From Agapetus fuscipes (lineage: Eukaryota > Arthropoda > Insecta > Trichoptera > Glossosomatidae): a stretch of DNA of 64,000 bases. Shown in pieces: positions 54,081 to 64,000 of the stretch. The translations under genes and the position numbers were made by a program. Below the pieces are notes generated by a model. The model saw only the letters and a list, made by a program, of their open reading frames with translations. It was not told where the DNA came from and ran no database searches. The stretch lies in assembly GCA_951799405.1 (NCBI GenBank), contig OX637339.1, positions 16,616,001 through 16,680,000 of the forward strand, in the 5' to 3' direction. Position 1 is the stretch's first letter. Each line of letters opens with the position of its first letter.

Positions 54081-54777
54081 TACTTAAATCCACAAACGAA
54101 GCGAGCTTTCAAATTATTGAGCCGTCCTCAGAACTTGACAAAATTATTCATCCTGGATGTAATCTAGTGTTAAACTCTTGCAGGGTTATTCCAAACACAT
54201 TTGATGCAAAGTTGATCCGTGGATCATCGGTTTTTTTGTACGGAAAACTCACGTTAGGCGGTGGATTGAGCCACGGATTTGCTGTATGTGAATAACACTG
54301 TAAGTTTTTGTTTTTTCGGACCACCCTAACCTTTACCTCAAGCATAAAACTAGACGTTTAAACTCAAGCAAAGCGTTTTACTAAAAATGTACGTAAACTA
54401 CTAAACACGCTCTTTTAGTTTCTGTATATTTTTTAGAAAACGCAAAGTGTTGGATTTGCGAGTAATTTTATATACTTGGGATAGTGTGCCCCTTTTTTGG
54501 GACTCGAAATCTGTAAGGCAAATTAGATGGCAACCCTTTTTTGCTGCCCCCGAAGGTCCATCATTAGATCCTGAAAATCCAGGTCAAAGAGGAGGTGGGT
54601 GCTTGTGTGAGGGCGTCTCTAAAACTGAAGGGTTTTTATTTATTCTGATTTATTTTTGAAAGAAATTTAAGGGTGCGATATACGGTGAAACAATTAAAGT
54701 AAAAATAAATAAAATCTTGATTTACACCTGGAGATGGGAGGTACTGGTTCTTCCGAAACTGATTGTGAATTAAAGAA
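54081..54777. other. Intronic, unassigned
   Basis: No recognisable exon. The 54447-54659 frame lacks a domain. Confidence 0.4.
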
Positions 54778-55248
54778 GTAAAACGCGGCTAAGCTACTCA
54801 TATAGTGTAGCTTCTTGCCGCGTTATCCCCGAAAGGTTTCGCAATTGGAAGGGGGAACCTTTTTACGTTAAAAACTATAAATCGGTTATTAGACGAACCG
54901 TTATATGATAACTTACATTTTTCTCGATGTTTTGTTAGCGACGTAGCTAGCATCTTCAGGAGACACCCTTCTCTGCACGATAACTGAGGATGACTGAAAG
55001 GAACCTGTTTATTTTTACAGCTAAGAGGACCGGTCATTTTCAGTTGAAGTGAGGGCTTCCAGCTTTCGACCCCTCGAAAGCTGGTACTCATTTCTTGTGA
55101 AGGCTTAGTAAACCTAGCCAGTATTTGATTTTGGGTTTTGGGTTAACATCGAAACGGAAAATCATTTCTAACACCTTCGGTGGGATTCGAGCCCGAGATC
55201 TCGGCATGGAATGCAAGCACTCTAACAAACTGAGCTGTCGACCGGACG
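54778..55248 (-). mobile_element. SINE-2 copy split by a small insertion
   Basis: SINE-2 at 54778-54865 and 54980-55248; the insert between has ttctcgatgttttgttagcg and ttcaggagacaccc as in 3690-3780. A short aacct repeat at both edges suggests a target duplication. The head B box is GGCTCGAATCCC. Confidence 0.75.
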
Positions 55249-55626
55249 TTTGTTTGTGTGATAATTAAGTCTGTGAAATTTCTCTAAAAATAAATAGATG
55301 TTATATTAGGTACTGATATTTATTTGTATTGTTCGAGTGTTCGGATGTTCTAGTAAAGTCTCGCAGGTGCCTATTCTCAATGATCCTTATTGTTGCTATA
55401 AAATAAGGGTCAAAACTCTCTGTAACTTTGGAAGTCAACCGACCGTTGGTTGTATTGTGCAAGTGTAAAGTGACTCTGTATGTGAACTGAATGTGAAATA
55501 AATTGTGTACAAGAGTACTACAACATCCCGCCAAACACTCGAGCAATTTCAAACGATACAAATCAATATCAGTACCTAAGATCTATTTATTTCCAGAGAG
55601 ACTTCCCAGACTTAATTATACTACGC
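55249..55626. other. Intronic, unassigned
   Basis: The minus-strand frame 55301-55561 lacks a domain. Confidence 0.4.
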
Positions 55627-56024
55627 TAATCTAATCGAATATAATCTAATCTAAGTTGCAAAAATATGTAACATTAAAGATTAACATTATATGCATTTTC
55701 ACAAGCAGACACGTATAAGTTCGCGCTTAAACATGCCGCATGTGGACCTACAATATAAAAACCCGAATCTCAAATGAACATACACCCTGCAACTCTTGCC
55801 GTCCTTCCTTAAAACAGGAGTGACATTGGTAAACCATTTTTACAGCATGGGTGTTCAGCCGCATACCAAACTATAAGTTACAGAATATACACGACAAATT
55901 TTTTTAAATCAATAAATAATAATATGTATAAGTATGGACATCAAAACTAAAACAGAAAACAAATTCCAATTAAATAAACCCTAGCCAACATTACAGATCA
56001 ACCGCCATTTCTTTCTTGATTTTT
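55627..56024 (-). mobile_element. Repeat A linked to LINE 3' UTR
   Basis: Repeat A 55627-55884, then the same UTR as 8903-9020 (taaataaaccctagccaac) and the start of the RT-end codons (gatcaaccgccatttctttc). Independent support for the LINE linkage. Confidence 0.82.
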
Positions 56025-56061
56025 AAGACAATTTCATTAAATTGTTATCTCTGAATCAAAT

Positions 56062-56135
56062 GGCCAACCTTTCCTGAAACAGGGCAGAGTGAACTATTTT
56101 CTACAGCATGGGTGGTCAGCCGCATGACAAACTCT
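56062..56135 (-). mobile_element. Repeat A 5' fragment
   Basis: Hairpin to the 5' end (tggtcagccgcatgac). Confidence 0.7.
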
Positions 56136-56475
56136 GACAAACAAAACACACAATTACATAGTCGCAACACTGTATACATCCCTTCATACATTGGCACTAA
56201 AAACTCACCTTTTATTCTAGCTAAGGAGGGGGTGTTGGCTGTGGAGCCCTGTCGCCCCTGGATACAAGAGATAGCCGGGCCATATATAACCGTGGCTGGA
56301 CAAGCCCCAGAGGAAATGGGGTGAAAAATTTGATCATTAACCCAAAAGTCTCCAAAGCTAGCGGTAGGGAGGGACGCCCTTAAAGCAATGAAGTATACGC
56401 GGGAGGGCACGCCTTAAGCCATCAATTAAAATAATATAACTTTTGTGAGATCGCTTCGGTACCAATAGTATAATT
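56136..56475. repeat. Unclassified repeat U, copy 1
   Basis: 56305-56475 (ggaaatggggtgaaaaattt to ttcggtaccaatag) recurs at 57345-57505 in the same orientation. The preceding 56136-56304 has no partner in the window and holds a minus-strand open frame with no recognisable domain. Confidence 0.6.
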
Positions 56476-56977
56476 GAATTTTTATTTATTTCCTAAAATG
56501 ATAGACTACATTTTTTTTAAATGCATCTGAATTTTGAAAAATATATATATATCTGAGTTAGTATTTAAATTATAGCTCTTTAAAACTCGTGCACTTTCGA
56601 TTTCCGGTAAAACAGGATATTTTTTATTTAGGCGGATATGACGTAGATGGATCTTTGGCTCTTTGGAGTGTACCGTTAGCCTTTGTAAGACTGTCGGATC
56701 CATCTACGTCATTTTGACTTCACAGTGTGGCTAGCCGTCCGCGTGGCGTTTTGGCGGGATTCAAATTCTCGGCATTGTATTTTTGAAAATGATCTATTAT
56801 ATCTTAATTTTTACTACTTTAAAAAAATATGGTTGTGATCCTTGAAATGTACTCTACACAACCATAGTATTTTAAATCGTTTTCCCTACCACTGCAACTA
56901 CCCTATAATAAGCTCTGGTAAAAAGTGTTGTATGATTCTTTTCGGGTTCACTTTTAAAATATTTTTTTTTTAAGAAG
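56476..56977. other. Intronic, with a small palindrome
   Basis: 56638-56712 is a 75-bp hairpin with perfect 16-bp arms (ATGACGTAGATGGATC and complement). Otherwise nothing is seen. Confidence 0.55.
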
Positions 56978-57137
56978 TTATAATCTAAGTTACAAAGTAT
57001 ATTACGTTTAAGATCATATTAAATGCAATCCCACAAGCAGACACGTATAATTTAATGCTTAAACATGCCGTATGTGAACTTACAACATAAAAAAACCCAA
57101 TCTCAAATGTACATAAGCCCTGCGACTCTTGCCGAAT
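56978..57137 (-). mobile_element. Repeat A 3' half
   Basis: ttataatctaagttac to gcgactcttgccgaa; 5' half lost. Confidence 0.8.
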
Positions 57138-57505
57138 TGTTGATTACATAAAATGTCGGTTTCACGGCTTGAGCGTTGATGGATCACTGAAGCTTCACAG
57201 CAGCGCAGCCTATATTTATATGGGGTCAAGGCTTATTCTCGCGTGCTCCTGACCATACGAGACGCCTCTAGAATGGATATTTTCATAGAGTGCGAGAAGT
57301 ACAAGGAAGAAATATCTAACACTCACGTCTACGCACACACTACCTCGGAGGAAATGAGGTGATTTTTTTTAACATTAACCCAAAAGTCTCCAAAACTAAC
57401 GGGAGGGTGAGACGCTCTTAAAGCAATGAAGTATACGCGGGAGGACACGCCTTAAGCCATCAGTTAAAATAATATAGCTTTTGTGAGATCGCTTCGGTAC
57501 CAATA
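57138..57505. repeat. Unclassified repeat U, copy 2
   Basis: 57345-57505 matches 56305-56475 with scattered substitutions (acccaaaagtctccaaa, agtatacgcgggagg). Sequence at 57138-57344 is unique in the window. Confidence 0.6.
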
Positions 57506-57597
57506 ATAAGCTCTGATAAAAGGAAAATTTTTATACACAGCAAAGACTGAATCTTATTGTTTATTTAAAAATACTATACTTAGTACGAAAAACAATA

Positions 57598-57890
57598 AGA
57601 AAACTAAGCTACACATATAGTGTAACTTGCCGCGTCATCTTCGAAGCCCTAAGCCCTAAGGGATATAATTATAACTTAGTCCGGTCGATAGCTCAGTTGG
57701 TGGAGTGCTTGCATTCCATGCCGAGAGCTCGGGTTCTAATTCCTCCGAGGGTGTCAGAAATGTAATGTAAAATAAAGTCAACCCCTTCACCTGTAAAAAT
57801 AAAAAGGCTCCACGTGCCGCATGCGAAAATCTTCGAGAATAACACGACAGTAAGTTGCACTATATGTGCAGCGTAGTTGCGTTTGGTGAA
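57598..57890. mobile_element. Two SINE-2 fragments head to head
   Basis: 57598-57655 is a minus 3' end. 57676-57890 is plus with an intact A box (tagctcagttggtggag) and a damaged B box, lacking the middle. Confidence 0.78.
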
Positions 57891-58149
57891 ATTTTGTGAA
57901 AATTAAAGAAAGGCATCATAAAACATATTGTAATTGTTCAACCCCCTTGGGTGGAGGGTCGTCCACCCCTTATTTAAAATAGATTGTCTGATAACCTTAT
58001 AGGTACCTTACACCTATATAAAACATAATATACAAGTTAGGTTAGGTGCTAAGACCCTAGTATAAAAACATTGCTTCAACTCACCTCGATGGCGTAAATC
58101 GAACAAAATGTATATAAACTAAATCACTCTCTAGCAGTGCCGTTGATGA

Positions 58150-58712
58150 GCTAGAACGACACAGTGACAGAACGACACATGACATAACGACACATGACAG
58201 AACGACACATGACAGAGCGACACATCGCTGCCTTAGTTCTTGTTTACCGTATACGCCATTGAGAAAATTTTACATGAGCAATGTTTGCATGCGTACTGGA
58301 CCAATGTGTCTTATGAAAACAAGAAATATATTTTAAAAATATTTAAAAGAACTCTCAAATTTTTAGAGTTTTATGGTTTTTCTTAGCTCAGATTGTGTAG
58401 AATTTGATTCATAAGACAACTGCATGAAAAAGTCATATTTGACAAGATTGGCGTAAACGGTAAACAAGAACTGGGGGAACGGTCATGATAGAATATCACA
58501 ATGACAGGACATCACATGATAAAACATCACTATGACAAATGAATACAGAAAATACATCACTATGACAATGTTTTTTCATGTGCCGTTTATGGTATGTTCT
58601 ACTTTCGGTATGTGATGTTTTGTCATGGTGATGTTTTGTGATTTGATGCACTTTCATTGTGATGTTCTGTCATGGGTCGTTATGTCAGGTGTCGTTTTGT
58701 CATGTGTCTATC
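58150..58712. repeat. Foldback-like element with tandem-repeat arms, family 1
   Basis: Left arm 58150-58225 (17-bp gacagaacgacacatga units) and 58485-58560. Centre 58560-58620 shares aatgttttttcatgtgccgt with 10.5 kb. The right arm 58615-58712 has complementary units ending tgtcatgtgtc. Confidence 0.72.
58231..58474. mobile_element. MITE inside the foldback arm
   Basis: Ends agttcttgtttaccgtatac and gtaaacggtaaacaagaact; about 244 bp, no coding. Confidence 0.75.
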
Positions 58713-58789
58713 TATCGTATTGTTATATTTTTATGCGGGTTCTATTTAATTAATTTATTTATTTCACATTCGGTTCGAACACAGAGTCC

Positions 58790-58816
58790 ACCACTGCACT
58801 TGCACAGTGCAGTGGT
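58790..58816. other. Perfect 11-bp-stem hairpin
   Basis: ACCACTGCACT, loop TGCAC, AGTGCAGTGGT. No surrounding tract suggests a known RNA gene. Confidence 0.6.
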
Positions 58817-60130
58817 AGAATGATTTCTAAGTAAACAGAGAGCTTTGGTCCTTATTTTATACTAACAATAAAGATCATTCTCGAACCATGGAGAAACGCT
58901 ACTTCCTAGATTTTGCCAGAACATTTGATTCAACCAATGTCGAACAAATAATTATTATTAGCGAACACAAATTAAATTATAAAATAAATATTACCCACCT
59001 AAACTTCTACTCATTTGTAAAGAATTTAGTATTTTCTCACACAGATAAACACAACTACTCATATTCGTAACAGTATATTTTTACGAACTATAAAAATCGT
59101 TGTACGTGAGCCTAGGCACACAGATTAGTGTGTGTGTGACGTCTCTGGTATAGTGTAGAACAATGCTCTAGTACCATTCACTATGAAAGTATCTATCATG
59201 TTCTCGAACATGCATCAATTGTTTCTGCGGCACATATAAATAAGAGAAAAAATTCTGCGGGGAGACAGAGTCGCTTTGAACATTGTAACACAAATACCTG
59301 TAAGCAGAGAGTGAACAGTACATTGTAACCTATATTGTGAAAAATAAATCTTGTGCTATAAATTCAAATCACAATTTAATTAAAAGAGCTCCAAGTAAAA
59401 TCATAACAAATAATTTTCGAAATTTACATTTACGCGAACGAGATGAGATTTACTCAAATGGTTTATACTCGGGGTACTAAAGACGCGTTCATCTGGAAAT
59501 ATGGCAAAAACTTTACACTAAAAAAGGTTACAAAATTATCTTCACAGGTTTTTTTTTTAAACTTGTTCTTTGATGAAATATTAACCGAGTAATTACTAAT
59601 TTTACCTTTAACTTTTAAAAATTACGTCTACTGCATAGACCAAAATTTAAAATCTTCATTATATTAAAAAAGGAAAAGAAATAAAGTTTTTGTTGTGTGA
59701 TTCTGTCGGCCGTGAAAATAATGTTGTGGGGATTTGACATGCGTATGTTTGAAATAAAACAGCGCAGGTTCAAATCCCGTCAGGTCCACTTGACTATAGC
59801 TATGAACCTGAGTTATAACTATTAAGGTATTTTACTTTTCGAATAACTTAATTTATTACTCGTAATAGTCCTCGGATCTGAATGGAAAGTGAACCTCAAT
59901 TTTATTGTTTCTCTGCGACTTAAAAGTGAAAACATCAAATAAGTTGTGACGTCACACAGCTGGTTTGCTGGGACAAAGGCTAACTATTTATAAGTTATTG
60001 ATTGCAAAGTACGTGTGACTTTTGCCTGCCGAGGAAAATTCAAATTTTAACCATCCGACAATGAGCAAGGGCACTGACACACCTAACACAACACTGAGCA
60101 GCTAACACCCCTGCTATAAAGGATCAAAAG
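58817..60130. other. Intronic, mostly unassigned
   Basis: 59745-59800 holds a B-box-like GCAGGTTCAAATCCCG, perhaps an old tRNA-derived piece. No exon recognised. Confidence 0.4.
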
Positions 60131-60295
60131 CGCTATTCTGCTAAATTCCCGACGACTTTAAGGAGACAAGATAGCGATTTGTGTCCTGTAACTAAGCTGT
60201 ACTGTGATTTTTTAATCTATGGATTTCTTTTGCAAGCGCTAGCAAGCTTCGACTTGGATTGATATCCAAAGTTTAAGGAATTTAGCAGAATAGCG
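60131..60295. mobile_element. MITE M4, copy 2
   Basis: 165 bp with 19-bp inverted ends CGCTATTCTGCTAAATTCC and GGAATTTAGCAGAATAGCG. Same interior as 52277-52434; both lie in one intron of the Ig gene. Confidence 0.85.
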
Positions 60296-60473
60296 TATCA
60301 AGACATCAACCGCCAATTCATAAAACGCACACACCTCTGCGGTACTCTGACAAGTATCATAGACCTCTTGATTGCCTAAAATCTGAGGAGTCTCTCGCAT
60401 AAGATACTTTAAAAAGCGTGCAACAAACCTTGGATTTAAAAATTAAGTGTGAATAAATTTATGCAAAACTCAC

Positions 60474-61372
60474 CTCTCCGTCTTTGTACCAAGATGTCAT
60501 TGTCGCGTTCCTCGGAATGTTGCACTCCAAGATCTGCTTCACCTTCAAATCAGTCAGAATCTCATTCTTGAACAGCTCAATCCTTGGTACCCTTTCAAAG
60601 GTCATGTCTGCTTGATAGTCTACATCAAAATGGTCACCATCTTTTGCACCAACCATCTTCTTATGACCATGATCTTTCCTTGCTTTAATCTTCCCATCTA
60701 TCTGTTTCGATCCACCTTTTTCGTATTTAGTTTTCGTATCATTCTTGTTTATAAAAATATCTCTAGTATCATTGCTTGTTCTCGAAACTCCATTCACGGT
60801 TTCATTTCTACTTCTAATTTTTGTTTCGTTTAATCCTAAATCTGGTGTTTTTGTTTTCTCAGTGTCATTCAATTCTTCATATTCAACAGCATCGCCCAAC
60901 AACACCAATATATTTCCATCGTCTATAACAGCTCCATTAACTTCAACACCGTTCTTTTCGAAATTCCTCAACATAACACCGATATCATCTTTGGTTTTCT
61001 TCAATCCATTCTGTTTCACATCATCTTTAATTGTTTCTTTCTTATCACTTGATTCTGTTTTGCTTTTATCAATTGAAATGTTTCTAACATTAACTAAGCT
61101 ACTTCTATTGTATATTTGCGTTAAATTACCTATTGTTTCTGTTGCTACTTTAACACTTTTCGCTAAGCTACCATTTAAACTAACATCATAAGAATTATCA
61201 TTGGACGTATTTAACTTTGAAGAGTTTGAAGTTTTGAAAATGCTTGGTGTTTGGGTGGCAATGGCTTCTTCTTCACTTGTTCTCTTTGTACTTTTTTCGT
61301 CTTCGCCAGCCTCTGTAGTAAGCAGCTGATGGCTGGCGAATGCTTTTCCTTCCCGTTTGCAAATGACCGGAG
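60474..61372 (-). CDS. Ig-superfamily gene, large exon with glycosylated linker and start of first Ig domain
   Basis: An 899-nt exon, acceptor tcttttgtttcag before 61372, donor GTGAGT at 60473, phase 1 in and phase 0 out. About the first 240 residues are low-complexity, rich in Asp, Glu, Lys, Asn, Ser and Thr, with a dozen or so N-glycosylation sequons (NGS, NLT, NRS, NIS, NDT, NET) and only one cysteine, near the start (VICKREGK). The last about 45 residues (RVPRIELFKNEIL, KQILECNIPRNATMTSWYKD) begin an Ig domain. No signal peptide is encoded, so an upstream exon must exist. It is in one reading frame with the exon at 52034 across an 8.3-kb repeat-filled intron. A fasciclin-III-like or nephrin-like adhesion protein is possible; no family is claimed. 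Confidence 0.85.
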
Positions 61373-61506
61373 CTGAAACAAAAGAAAATGTATAATTAAA
61401 AAACCAATAAGCCTGATACACAAAATTCATGGCTTTTGTACGTGCCTAGGGATGGGCTAAATTGAAAAAAATGTGATGTCTTTTTTAATCTTCTAAAAGT
61501 GGCGCT

Positions 61507-61670
61507 GGGGTGGAAGTCTCGACAACCGTAGATAGATCTTACCGTATCTATTTGAGGAGATGACGGAATAAAACGTGGCGGTACCTGAACTGCTTATCGT
61601 TTTTCCATATAAAATGGATCAGCTGTTAATACGCCGCCATTTTTTAAATTGTCGTCGAGACTTCCGCCCC
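61507..61670. mobile_element. MITE M3-related element
   Basis: 164 bp with ends GGGGTGGAAGTCTCGAC and inverse GTCGAGACTTCCGCCCC. Interior unlike 22532-22900. Confidence 0.75.
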
Positions 61671-61689
61671 TAGGTAATTCACGTCGCAA

Positions 61690-61915
61690 GGTAGGACCAT
61701 GACAGGTGGCTGAAAAATATCATCCAGTGGCGACTCAGGACGTCAAAAGTGGGGAGACCCCAACTGAGGTGGCTGGATGACATCAAGGGAACTGCAGACA
61801 GAGTATGTCTGAATACAGCAGCGAATAGACAGAAATGGAAAGGATTGGAGGAGGCCTACGTTTAGGAGTGGACTGAGAAAGGCTAAGGAAGGAAGGAAGG
61901 ATGTCTTTTTTAAAG
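61690..61915 (+). mobile_element. RTE-like LINE 3' fragment
   Basis: Codons KNIIQWRLRTSKVGRPQLRW and LDDIKGTAD, then aaaggattggaggaggccta and a ggaagg tail. Same family as 44660-45200; an early stop. Confidence 0.78.
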
Positions 61916-62088
61916 TTAAGTTAAAATAAACAATACATTTCTACCAACAAAACGTCACTTCGATAAAATGTTTGTTGGCGACTAGGACTAGGGTTTTTTT
62001 TAATTAGAATTTTGTAATCTGTATTTGTTTTGGTGTTTATATACATTATTATTTGTGATTTTAAAAATGCAACTTGTTGTATAATATG

Positions 62089-62345
62089 TTCCTTGACTTA
62101 CAGGTTGGTATGCAGCTGACCACCCATGCTGTAGAAAATGGTTCACTTTGCCAATGTCATCCCTGTTTCAGGAAAGGTCGACAAAAGTTGCAGGGTGTAT
62201 GTTCATTTGAGATTAAGGTTTTTATGTTAAAGGTTCACATGCGGCATGTACAAGCGCAAATTTATACGTGCTTGTGAAAATACATATAATGTACATCCCC
62301 AACTTCACAATATATCTTTGCAACTGAAATTAGATTAGATTAGAT
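62089..62345 (+). mobile_element. Repeat A copy with UTR lead-in
   Basis: Complete copy. 62010-62088 resembles the LINE 3' UTR (tatttgtgattttaaaaatg). Confidence 0.87.
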
Positions 62346-62956
62346 ATGATAAAATTACTTAATATTTAAAGTTACTTTTCCCATCCCTAAATGTGCACGT
62401 TTACCCTTTCCCAGCACAGATGGTGTTTGTTATCTTTTCTTTGTTACAAAAAAGAGTTTTTTCCTTTTCAAAAAAAAAAACACAAAAGATACCGTACGTA
62501 CGTGGTTTTTAAGGAAATATTTATTTTAATTTTTCCAGTAAAACGGCAGCTGGCTTTGGTTTTCTTTGTTCGAGCAATATTAATAAGCCAATGTTGGCAA
62601 TTCATTTATATTTCAAAGGCAATTAACCGAAATTAATTGTTTTAAAATAAATCAATTTAATCATAATGTATGGCAAAAATATTTCATACAAAATTATTAT
62701 GGTGCGAATTGAATTATTTTGTATTTATTTTGTTCGGAAACAATTTTTCAAAAAACGTGGCCAGACAGTTTATATCGATCGAAATATATTATATTTTTTG
62801 GCAGATTTATGGTGCAAAAACATAAAATAAATGTAAATACATTAGAAAAATAATGTTTAAATTTACGGTATGGGTTGGTAGCTATGGTTCTAACCACGCA
62901 TTCTATAAATAATCTAATAATTCGATTTAAAAAAAAAACCTGTCTTTATAAGATAG
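62346..62956. other. Unassigned stretch
   Basis: Strongly AT-rich; no gene. Confidence 0.4.
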
Positions 62957-63378
62957 TGTAGTGTTTTTGGGTACAGGTCTTCAAAACATACAGGTCTTCT
63001 TTCCGGATCTTTATTTGCACTTAATTTATTTTTACAATTTGTATTTATTTTTAACACTTTGGGTAACACAAATTTATTTTCACAGTTTAGTATCGCTTAC
63101 ACTCTTCAAATCAAAGGCAACTATCTCACTGACTGCGTGCACTCAACATTACCCCTTATATACTTCACAGACATAAGTCTCTAGGAGCTAATTTTGCCAG
63201 TACACTCGCGAACATTCTACCAACTTCAAGAGTACAAAAGGATCATTTAATTTCTAGATTTCTTAGTTACATAATGCTACCTACGGTGTACACCTATATT
63301 AATCTACTTTTGACATAGTACTATAAAACTATCACTACCCACGATGTACACCTATATTAATCTACTATTTACATAACA
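62957..63378 (-). mobile_element. Solo LTR, copy 3
   Basis: 422 bp, flanked by ATAG (62953-62956, 63379-63382). Longer than copy 1 because a segment of about 55-60 bp (gtgtacacctatattaatct) is duplicated near one end. TATA-like site and AATAAA on the minus strand. Confidence 0.82.
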
Positions 63379-63506
63379 ATAGTTATATTTTTACATTTTT
63401 TTGAGCTTACAATGCCTAAGCGCTATCGGACTTTATCCGTCCATCTTCAGAGGCTAACTGAGGTTAAAAACAATAGGGTCAAAATTCAAGGTGGGAAAGA
63501 GAAGGT

Positions 63507-63612
63507 TAATCTATAATATAAGCTGCAAAGATATGTAACATTTAAGGCTCATATTAAATGCATACCCACAGACAGGCACATGTAGGTTGGCGCCTACACA
63601 TTCTGTGTCTAA
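63507..63612 (-). mobile_element. Repeat A 3' fragment
   Basis: aatctataatataagctgc to ggttggcgcctacac. Upstream, 63425-63470 has cgctatcggac...catcttcagag, the motif seen at foldback cores. Confidence 0.75.
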
Positions 63613-63699
63613 ATAATTTACAAAACACAACTTAGAAATTAGATTTAAAATTAAAATTGAATTCCCTAGCCGCGGTCCTTGCATATTTATTTCATATCA

Positions 63700-64000
63700 T
63701 TCCAGGCAGAATGCTTGCACTCAATGCCGAGAGCTCGGGTTCGAATCTCACCGAAGGTGTCAGAAATGATTTCTCGTTTCGGTGTTTATTTCAAACCAAA
63801 AAATAAAATACCGGCAAAGCTTACTCGGCCTACACACGAAATGAGTACCAGCACTCTCGGGTGCTGGAAAAACCCCAATTTAACTGAAAGTGGTTAGTGT
63901 GAGGCCGACTTCCTTATCCGCAAAAAATAAATAGGTCTCGAATCGCCACATGCCACCCCTTCGGGGTAAACGCAGGCAAGAAGTTACACTATATGTGTAG
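63700..64000 (+). mobile_element. SINE-2 copy reaching the window end
   Basis: B box GGTTCGAATCTC; body complete to acactatatgtgtag. The A-box side is lost at 63705. Confidence 0.85.

Overview
The window reads as AT-rich nuclear DNA of an arthropod, most likely an insect. A lepidopteran would fit the SINE, LINE and MITE load, but nothing seen is diagnostic of the order. There are no prokaryotic operons. Almost all 64 kb is intergenic or intronic and is packed with transposable elements, many nested inside one another.

Only one protein-coding gene can be supported. It lies on the minus strand at about 49.6-61.4 kb, and four exons (60474-61372, 52034-52199, 50919-51140, 49622-49744) join with matching splice phases. 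They encode the middle of an extracellular immunoglobulin-superfamily protein: a long, acidic, sequon-rich linker followed by two Ig domains. The first and last exons are not in view, and the gene runs off the recognisable part on both sides.

The dominant component is one dispersed repeat of about 250 bp, called repeat A here, with over 50 copies or fragments on both strands. Two copies (8656-9072 and 55627-56024) extend into a LINE reverse-transcriptase C-terminus, so repeat A looks like the 3' tail of a non-LTR retrotransposon. Many short copies nevertheless start at the same base, as a SINE would.

Other families are: SINE-1, a tRNA-derived SINE that in two copies carries a complete 5S-rRNA-like head; SINE-2, a second tRNA-derived SINE; at least four kinds of 5'-truncated LINE tail; three solo LTRs of one family; TA-flanked MITEs with arms of about 95 bp; other MITEs with 4-bp or 3-bp target duplications; several near-perfect palindromic foldback elements; and foldback-like elements whose arms are short tandem repeats (7.1-8.2, 10.1-10.9, 26.8-28.0 and 58.1-58.7 kb). 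Minisatellites lie at 1.9, 12 and 21-22 kb.

Region by region: 1-15 kb is mixed repeat A, SINE, LINE and foldback DNA. 15.6-18.1 kb is a nest built around a 1.65-kb PIF/Harbinger-like element. 19-31 kb holds minisatellites and palindromic elements. 31.5-32.3 kb is a three-level nest. 33-49 kb is intergenic or long-intron repeat debris. 49.6-61.4 kb is the Ig gene with repeat-filled introns. 61.5-64 kb is more repeat DNA. Several insertions can be bounded exactly because an empty site exists elsewhere in the window. No working transposase, reverse transcriptase or functional RNA gene was found.
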